Assembly (NCBI GenBank): GCA_014084085.1 | Contig: NPFB01000074.1 | Coordinates: 105,315 to 116,928 of the forward strand | DNA: 11,614 bases | Reading direction: 5' to 3' | Source of the DNA: Hondaea fermentalgiana | Lineage: Eukaryota > Sar > Bigyra > Thraustochytrida > Thraustochytriidae | Shown: piece after piece, positions 7,901-11,614 of the stretch | Layout of the letters: the number at the start of each line of letters is the position of its first letter | Position numbering within the stretch: position 1 is the first letter of the stretch | Made by a program: the position numbers and the translations under genes | The notes under the pieces: model-generated | What the model was told of the DNA's origin: nothing | The model's database searches: none | Seen by the model: the letters and a program-made list of their open reading frames with translations, nothing else

Positions 7901-8240
7901 CGGGCCGCGCGCGGTACGTTCGTTGTTGTGTACATTGAGGACAGGCCGCTGGATCAATGCAGGCAGCGCCAGCTTCACACGGCGAGGCCAGACTTCCGAA
8001 CCACCAGGCTCCTGGACCATTGCCCGCCTCCTGCTTTAAATATGTGTGATCCTGCCGACGAGGCATTTCACGCTCATTCATTAAGCGACCTGACAATCTT
8101 TCCTCGGCCTCATCTTCCTCGAGCGCGACGCAGCAGTCCACCGCGCGCAGGTCGTCGTCAGCACCGATGAGATAGCCCCCGAGCACGCGAACGTAGAGTT
8201 TGCCCGCGCAGTCGCCCCTGCGCGTTCTCTCTCCGCGCAT
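4986..8240 (-). CDS. Ankyrin-repeat protein with long disordered inserts and a possible split C2 domain
   Basis: The product has 1084 residues. Ankyrin repeats are clear at about 402-425, 442-465, 481-505, 551-585, 588-612, 632-660 and 665-690, with signatures such as GLTALHMAV, GNTPLMAAI, GLRPLHIAARKGD and GSTPLHLAARHGH. A further repeat-like unit, LTPAEIAEREGHPDVYNYL, sits at 960-978, after some 265 charged, Ser-rich, probably disordered residues. The N-terminus has pieces that fit strands of a C2 domain: KLYVRVLGGYL (14-24), VDDYFGRLPITF (196-207) and LLVEIRF (386-392). They are separated by Ser runs (165-171), Ala runs, and a proline run near 308-318. The C2 assignment is tentative. The tail (about 1045-1084) is acidic and ends EYYEYPFMDADSA. 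Ankyrin repeats bind protein partners; the partner here is unknown. I see no catalytic motif, signal peptide or membrane segment. ATG 8240 is the first after an in-frame upstream TGA. A cryptic intron within the low-complexity parts cannot be excluded. Confidence 0.85.
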   Translation of the reverse strand: MRGERTRRGDCAGKLYVRVLGGYLIGADDDLRAVDCCVALEEDEAEERLSGRLMNEREMPRRQDHTYLKQEAGNGPGAWWFGSLASPCEAGAACIDPAACPQCTQQRTYRARPEKTDAEDLLAKDNLLSRIVRPWRKPKQKGSTANSNDGNGSRAQGANSPPPPSSSSSSSLRDGTGTDTQQVETTFCAKEFGLNVDDYFGRLPITFRVWREGTRETVESHRSKRGTTSSKKRDAPYGMHHATETSRTASKSSAAAAAAIKAGSNLFGSGTARLADGLTESAFSPLGSNPGHAASSQLHSSSPSPSSPPPPPPPPPPPLPGSPSLRPLTSSSVLTASLSAVPLSPPSSTSSDAKFDLSGGTAGSEQRQAKQVVRLASANGQIAGCLLVEIRFIQTRTKDRSAGAALHEAIKNGQVKLVEIIINALRRKMQVKALTWRPSTEDGMNAYELAARHGQTRVLEALLRNTSSSAWSAWTNSSPPKGLTALHMAVLGNSASSAQALLDHARKQELTTSLFDSGGFDYLQELGGSGLERHRSLASHAKNIMLKATDDEGRTPFALACGMELPRDPMLVVLSLSQLGAGIAATDNKGNTPLMAAIFAGQSAVACALLEMTEDGPPGVSISRACPNMPNKEGLRPLHIAARKGDIVVVKALLEAGALSALRSSAGSTPLHLAARHGHLEVAKALIDWPMQFAVTEEEQYLADKQRRARRRLTRNASSRSSDEDLDAEVRAQIEADASLAAAVAAMEEGSYSRFYGFLGQEEESSAASRLRARQRHEAFTAHAMVDDTGSSARFQRLRRAKTRFSRLVGRMRQRRQPVPTSPPTSSSSSLEGGIEIEASTPESSAPATDENSPREPTSGADASAGEENQALGSRERNNSDATFIATDDEEEHEDDEVPLGAGAAMSSDADHAAPEGDSDYFGGVTKIKEEKVKFKGVSRREALAHRDPGVDAVEWSTWLTPAEIAEREGHPDVYNYLRSFLEPETNGSSGEGAGNSVAKQKPEAPAVSSASKDHDGLPPTHGHVKGPQEATSTPQPRKSAVAAVAAVDDDHDDEGMDTFLGPAETEIGTDEYYEYPFMDADSA
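7288..7319 (+). repeat. (GGT)n trinucleotide tract encoding polyproline on the minus strand
   Basis: A near-perfect GGT run with one GGC interruption lies inside the ankyrin gene. On the minus strand it reads CCA codons and encodes about eleven prolines flanked by Ser/Pro-rich sequence. The near-uniform codon choice suggests recent expansion by replication slippage rather than old conserved polyproline. Confidence 0.8.
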
Positions 8241-8342
8241 TCTGCCAGCTTTATCCGTCCCGACGCTCTGGGCTCACGGCAAGAGCGCAAAGTGTCACAC
8301 GTTACCTCCTCTCCCTCTTCTCGAAATCCCTGTCGTCGCCGG

Positions 8343-8368
8343 CGTCGTCGTCGTCGTCGTCGTCGTCG
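8343..8368 (-). repeat. (CGT)n microsatellite upstream of the ankyrin gene
   Basis: Eight perfect CGT units plus two bases, with imperfect GTC units just before (8332-8342), lie about 100 bases upstream of the ankyrin start. On the transcribed strand the tract reads (ACG)n. In another frame it would translate as an arginine or aspartate run; those frames have no family resemblance. Confidence 0.8.
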
Positions 8369-8847
8369 AACCCGCGGGCGGACGCGGTTCGAGTTCCTTC
8401 TCCGGCTCGGTGTCCGCCACCCTGCACGGGCTTGCTCTGTGCGCGCGCAGGGGCGGGAGCTGCCTGGCGCCGGTGACTCTGCCTGGCGGCCGCGCGCGAC
8501 GCCGACCGGGCCGCGACGCGACGCAGGAGAGCCGCGCGGAGAAGTCGGTATGACGCTAAGCGAGCAAGCAAGCGGGCAAACAATCTCTCCCGGCCGGCCG
8601 TTCCGGACGCGATCCGTCTTGGTTCCATGACCACGGAGCGTGCGGGTGTGTGCCGCGCAGGGGCGGGAACGTGAAGGCAGCGGGAACGCGCGGCCCTGGC
8701 AGAGTCGAGGCCTTGTCGCTTGGCGCGGGGCTCCTTGGAGGCGCTGGCTGGCCGGCCGACCGGCAGGCAGGCTTGGAAACGCCGCGATCGATCGGCGTCG
8801 CCGCAAGGACCGGGAAGGTCGGCAAGCTCGAAAGTAGCGTCTCCGTG

Positions 8848-8940
8848 ACGGCTACGACGGCTAAGACGGCGACGACGGCGACGACTGCAAGAAGTTCGTC
8901 ATCAACAACATCAACAACAATTGCAACAACAACGACAACT
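8848..8940 (+). repeat. ACGGCT/GACGGC repeats followed by CAA-rich leader
   Basis: The first half (8848-8886) is built from degenerate ACGACGGCT and GACGGCGAC units. The second half (8903-8940) is rich in CAACAA. The CAA-rich part ends 36 bases before the ATG at 8977, with an in-frame TGA at 8941-8943 between them. It is therefore most likely 5' UTR. CAA-rich leaders tend to be unstructured and can favour scanning ribosomes; whether that matters here is inference. Confidence 0.6.
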
Positions 8941-8976
8941 TGAAGACTTCATCAAGAGGGAACGTGCAACACCAAG

Positions 8977-10722
8977 ATGCCGAACCGCGCGGGAAAGGAG
9001 ACCAAGGAGGAGGAGCAGCATGAGTCCAAGCATGCTGGCGAGGACGAGAATGGTGAAGACGATGAACGTGTGTCGCGGACGGTCCTGTGCTTGTGCAGCA
9101 CGCGCGCGAGAGAACTCGAGGCCGAAATTATTCGAGGTGTCGAAGATAGACACGGACTCATGCTGAAACAGCGAGCTTTGCGCGATCTCGACTGGGAGGA
9201 GGCACTCGAGGTCGCAGAGGAAATGCTGCTGGCAAAGGAGCGCGAAGAAGCAGCGCGAAGACCTGCGCAAGAGCAAGAAACTGAAAGTCCGAAACAATCG
9301 GCGCGAAGCAAGGCGTCACCCAAGAACTCGGCACGCAGCTCTCCGAAAAGTAGCGCACGAAGTCAAAAGAGCATCCGCGATGCAGCAGCGGATGATGAGG
9401 AAAGTGCTGCTGCAACAAAACTCGCCATGGAGGAAAAGGAAAGAGAGGAAGAAGCTCGTCGCCGCGCTGAGGCGGAAGAGCAAGCGCGCATCGAAGCTGC
9501 GCGTCTAGCCGCAGAGCGTGCAAAACGCGATGCCGAGATCGATGCGCTCGCGCGCGGCCTCTTTGGTGGTCATGTTGGAAGTGAAATCGTTGTGCTGAGC
9601 CTCTTGGGCAGCGCGGCGGCCAGCACGTTGGCCCGTGCATTTGAAGAAGACGAAATGTTGTCAGACCTCGTGGCAAGCAATGATAGCGCAGATGATGGAG
9701 GCGAAGAGAAACAGGACGATGTCGAGCAAAAGAGCGCTCGCTCATCTTCTTCGGGCGCTTCTGCCGAGAGTAAATGCGGGGAGGATGACCATGGCAGTGC
9801 GGAGGATGCAGCGCTGCAGCGAAAACGCCGCGCGCCAGAGGTCGTCTTCCCGCTGTGCCGCAGCTGCGCTTCTGTGTTCCAGCGCGTCTTCTTTGAGCCG
9901 CCGCCGCTGGCGCCCGGTGTCGTCGATTTTAGCGCGTCGACGCGAGACATGAATGCACGCCAGGGACGGCACCGACGCAAAAGCACCAAGTCCGGACGCG
10001 TACGGCTTCGGGACCTGCTTGACTTTGTCTTTCCTGCCGAGCAGCAACATCCATGGTCCACGGGCCGACTGCTGGTGTTCGGCGAGTTTGGTCCACTCAA
10101 CGAAGAGAGCCGTCTTGAGTCAGGCCTCAAGGGCGAACACGTTGTACAAAAGCACGAGATCAACACGATGATTGAGCAAATCAACACCGCCGACATGCTT
10201 TCAATCTACGTGCAGGGCGCGGTGTTGAGCCCGGATGAGACAGTTGAGGTGATCAAGCAGGTAGATCCGCAGATCCGTCGAGACAAGCAAATATCACGCG
10301 AGGAAGTCGTGGCCCTCTTTGAGAATGTGTCCGTCGATCCCGTGGACAGGACCATCTGTTTTCACGAGATGCAGGCGATTGTGGCGAGCTTTCGCACCGC
10401 ACGCATCGAGCGTTGGAAGCAAATGGCGGCTAACAGCGTGCGCAAGTCGACCAGGTTATCCAAGAAGCAGCGCGCGGCGCGATTGCTTCACGAGAGCGCC
10501 ATTCGGCGCGCCAGCGCGCTGTCTCTGCGCAAGGCGCCTCAGATTGATGACATTGACGCTTTCTTGACAACATCCAAGCTCCTGAACCGACACTCCTTCG
10601 AGATCTGTAATCTTGAGGACAAGAATCACCCTTCGCTTGTGCAGAACGTGCGCATTCTACGTCCCGCCGAAAGTCGCGCAGTCGCGCTCGGCGCTGCTCC
10701 TTGGTCGCCGGTGCTCCGATGA
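8977..10722 (+). CDS. Unrecognised coiled-coil protein with SPKxSAR repeats and a degenerate EF-hand-like segment
   Basis: I do not recognise this 581-residue protein. The N-terminal 35 residues are acidic and hydrophilic. Residues 104-128 hold three copies of S-P-K-x-S-A-R, a basic Ser-Pro pattern typical of proline-directed kinase targets or of DNA- or microtubule-binding tails. Residues 135-195 are a charged Glu/Arg/Ala coiled coil. Residues 201-222 form a short hydrophobic helix (IVVLSLLGSAAAS), probably too polar around it for a membrane anchor. After another acidic Ser-rich stretch, residues 290-560 look globular: C294-RS-C297, LRDLLDFVFP (344-353), LLVFGEFGPL (365-374), then SREEVVALFENV with DPVDRTICFHE (440-464). 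The last part resembles an EF-hand but lacks most acidic calcium ligands. A tidy motif near the C-terminus, SFEICNLEDKNHPSL (540-554), looks conserved. ATG 8977 is in context AAGATGC and is the first ATG after the in-frame TGA at 8941. No intron is needed. A cytoskeletal or ciliary role would suit this composition but is only a guess. Confidence 0.8.
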   Translation: MPNRAGKETKEEEQHESKHAGEDENGEDDERVSRTVLCLCSTRARELEAEIIRGVEDRHGLMLKQRALRDLDWEEALEVAEEMLLAKEREEAARRPAQEQETESPKQSARSKASPKNSARSSPKSSARSQKSIRDAAADDEESAAATKLAMEEKEREEEARRRAEAEEQARIEAARLAAERAKRDAEIDALARGLFGGHVGSEIVVLSLLGSAAASTLARAFEEDEMLSDLVASNDSADDGGEEKQDDVEQKSARSSSSGASAESKCGEDDHGSAEDAALQRKRRAPEVVFPLCRSCASVFQRVFFEPPPLAPGVVDFSASTRDMNARQGRHRRKSTKSGRVRLRDLLDFVFPAEQQHPWSTGRLLVFGEFGPLNEESRLESGLKGEHVVQKHEINTMIEQINTADMLSIYVQGAVLSPDETVEVIKQVDPQIRRDKQISREEVVALFENVSVDPVDRTICFHEMQAIVASFRTARIERWKQMAANSVRKSTRLSKKQRAARLLHESAIRRASALSLRKAPQIDDIDAFLTTSKLLNRHSFEICNLEDKNHPSLVQNVRILRPAESRAVALGAAPWSPVLR

Positions 10723-11535
10723 TCCTTTTTTTTTTTTCCAATAGTTGTTTTTATGTGGTAGGCCTGGCTGATAACAATGATGATCGAGTGATAGTGAGAA
10801 CCGACGCTGAGAATGATGCAAATTGCAATCGAATTATTGCTCCTTTGCCTTACTAACTAACATCTTGCCTTGCCTTGCCTTGCCTTGCCTTGCCTTGCCA
10901 TCGTTCCGCACTGTCTCCCTTCGCCGGACCTGCTTGCGAGCCGACACTTGGTTTGCGTGCGTGGGTGCGTGCCGCCTCCATTGCCAGCAGGTGTACGGGC
11001 CCCGCTGCGCTCATCTGTGCGATGCGCGATCGCGCGCAAGTCTCTTCCTTCCTCTCCTAAAACCTTCCCTTCTCGTCTGCCCCACGCTGCTACTTCCTTG
11101 CTTCCTCCGCGCCCTGCACTGCTCGCCTTTTGCTTGCGCAAGCTGCGACTCCGTCAAATACCGCACGTCTCCCCTGCGCTACGCTCTCGGCGTCGTTGGC
11201 ATCCGCATCGTCATCGTCGTCGTCATGGTCTCCCGCCCTCGCCATGATTCCGGGCCCAGGTTTGCAGAGCGCGTGCGTAGGCTGGACCGGCACGCCATCG
11301 GCGCCGCTGTGTCGCCTTCTCGCGCCGACCGACGGCTCGCACAGACAGTAGCAGATTCTGGATTTCGTCCCAATGGCCGCGCGTCGCGGCGCCTTAGGGT
11401 TGTCGTCGCATCCGCGCGCGTCCCACGGCGCTCCCAGATGGAATGGAATTCATAGCACGGGACCGGCGGCGCCTGTCCCTCCGCTGCCTGACGAGCTGCG
11501 CAGAGGGTACGTCCCAAGCAGCGCTCGTGCAGCGC
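10723..11535. other. Intergenic: 3' UTR of the coiled-coil gene, then pyrimidine-rich promoter-like DNA
   Basis: A T12 run (10726-10737) begins three bases after the stop at 10722, and AT-rich sequence continues to about 10860, as expected for a 3' UTR and cleavage zone. From 10864 the plus strand turns C/T-rich, strongly so at 11040-11110, with a pentamer microsatellite and no gene-like sequence. Several short frames are open but have unlike composition and no family match. A frame starting at ATG 11373, after an in-frame TAG at 11349, stays open to the right edge; it is discussed as doubtful in the findings. Confidence 0.5.
10864..10899 (+). repeat. (CTTGC)7 pentanucleotide microsatellite
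   Basis: Seven perfect CTTGC units plus one extra C lie about 140 bases after the preceding stop codon. They mark the change from the AT-rich 3' region to a C/T-rich stretch that could be the promoter of a following gene. Confidence 0.9.
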
Positions 11536-11575
11536 GCTTGCTCGCTTGCTCGCTCGCTCGCTCGCTCGCTCGCTC
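11536..11575 (+). repeat. GCTT/GCTC tetranucleotide microsatellite, ten units
   Basis: The order is GCTT, GCTC, GCTT and then seven GCTC units, 40 bases in all, close to the right edge. It resembles the (CAGC)11 tract placed 18 bases before the first gene's start. By analogy it may be the 5' leader of a plus-strand gene beginning just outside the window. Confidence 0.85.
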
Positions 11576-11614
11576 ACGTTGGCCGGCCTTTCCGGCTTCT
11601 GTAGTATCGCACGC

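Larger units (their letters stand above)
8241..8976. promoter_or_regulatory. Divergent intergenic region between the ankyrin gene and the coiled-coil gene
   Basis: These 736 bases separate the start codons of two genes transcribed away from each other, so both promoters and both 5' leaders must lie here. The region is very GC-rich in the middle (8380-8780), with CpG-dense, low-complexity sequence and no convincing coding frame. Several frames stay open only because A/T-rich stop codons are rare. The side facing the ankyrin gene carries a (CGT)n tract. The other side carries tetramer-like GCTGGCCGGCC and GGCAGGCAGGC stretches (8743-8772), a CGATCGATCG palindrome (8785-8794), a GACGGC-rich stretch and a CAA-rich leader. 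I cannot identify a TATA box. Confidence 0.55.

Noticed and set aside
8081..8806. Minus-strand frame of 241 codons with a long arginine run upstream of the ankyrin start
   Set aside because: The arginine run is a translated (CGT)n microsatellite and the rest is low-complexity. It overlaps the ankyrin N-terminus in another frame.
10726..10737. T12 run after the coiled-coil gene as a bacterial-type intrinsic terminator
   Set aside because: There is no GC-rich stem before it, and the genes are eukaryotic (spliceosomal intron, TRAPP subunit). It is more likely part of an ordinary 3' UTR.
10823..11455. Plus-strand frame of 210 codons beginning with an LPCLA repeat
   Set aside because: It starts by translating the CTTGC microsatellite and continues through C/T-rich intergenic DNA giving Ser/Arg/Leu/Cys-rich text. 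No family motif is visible.

Overview
The window is nuclear DNA from a GC-rich eukaryotic microbe with few introns. Three long reading frames run uninterrupted, and the fourth gene has one 66-base GT-AG intron. The proteins are eukaryotic: a TRAPP trafficking subunit, a Pus9/RPUSD2-type pseudouridine synthase, an ankyrin protein and a coiled-coil protein. Strong G/C preference at third codon positions, long low-complexity inserts and short tandem repeats in the 5' leaders would fit a thraustochytrid or another labyrinthulomycete stramenopile. That placement is inference. I see no rRNA, tRNA, CRISPR array, transposon or viral gene.

Layout. 1-763: leader or intergenic DNA with a 9-bp minisatellite and a (CAGC)11 tract. 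764-3760 (+): a fused tRNA-modification enzyme, with an N-terminal TrhO-like rhodanese (tRNA U34 hydroxylation family) and a C-terminal Pus9/RPUSD2-like pseudouridine synthase (tRNA position 32 family). 4306-4773 (+): TRAPPC4/Trs23 in two exons. 4986-8240 (-): a 1084-residue ankyrin-repeat protein, convergent with TRAPPC4, with a possible split C2 domain at its N-terminus. 8241-8976: a 736-base divergent promoter region. 8977-10722 (+): an unrecognised 581-residue protein with SPKxSAR repeats, a charged coiled coil and a conserved-looking C-terminal half. 10723-11614: intergenic DNA with (CTTGC)7 and a GCTC/GCTT tract, probably the promoter and leader of a gene starting beyond the right edge.

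The genes do not form one pathway; this looks like ordinary compact protist gene packing. The most notable object is the first gene. It joins two enzyme families that in other organisms are separate proteins and that modify nearby positions (U34 and U32) of the tRNA anticodon loop. A second theme is that a short tandem repeat, often with a 4- or 5-base unit, lies upstream of every gene start.
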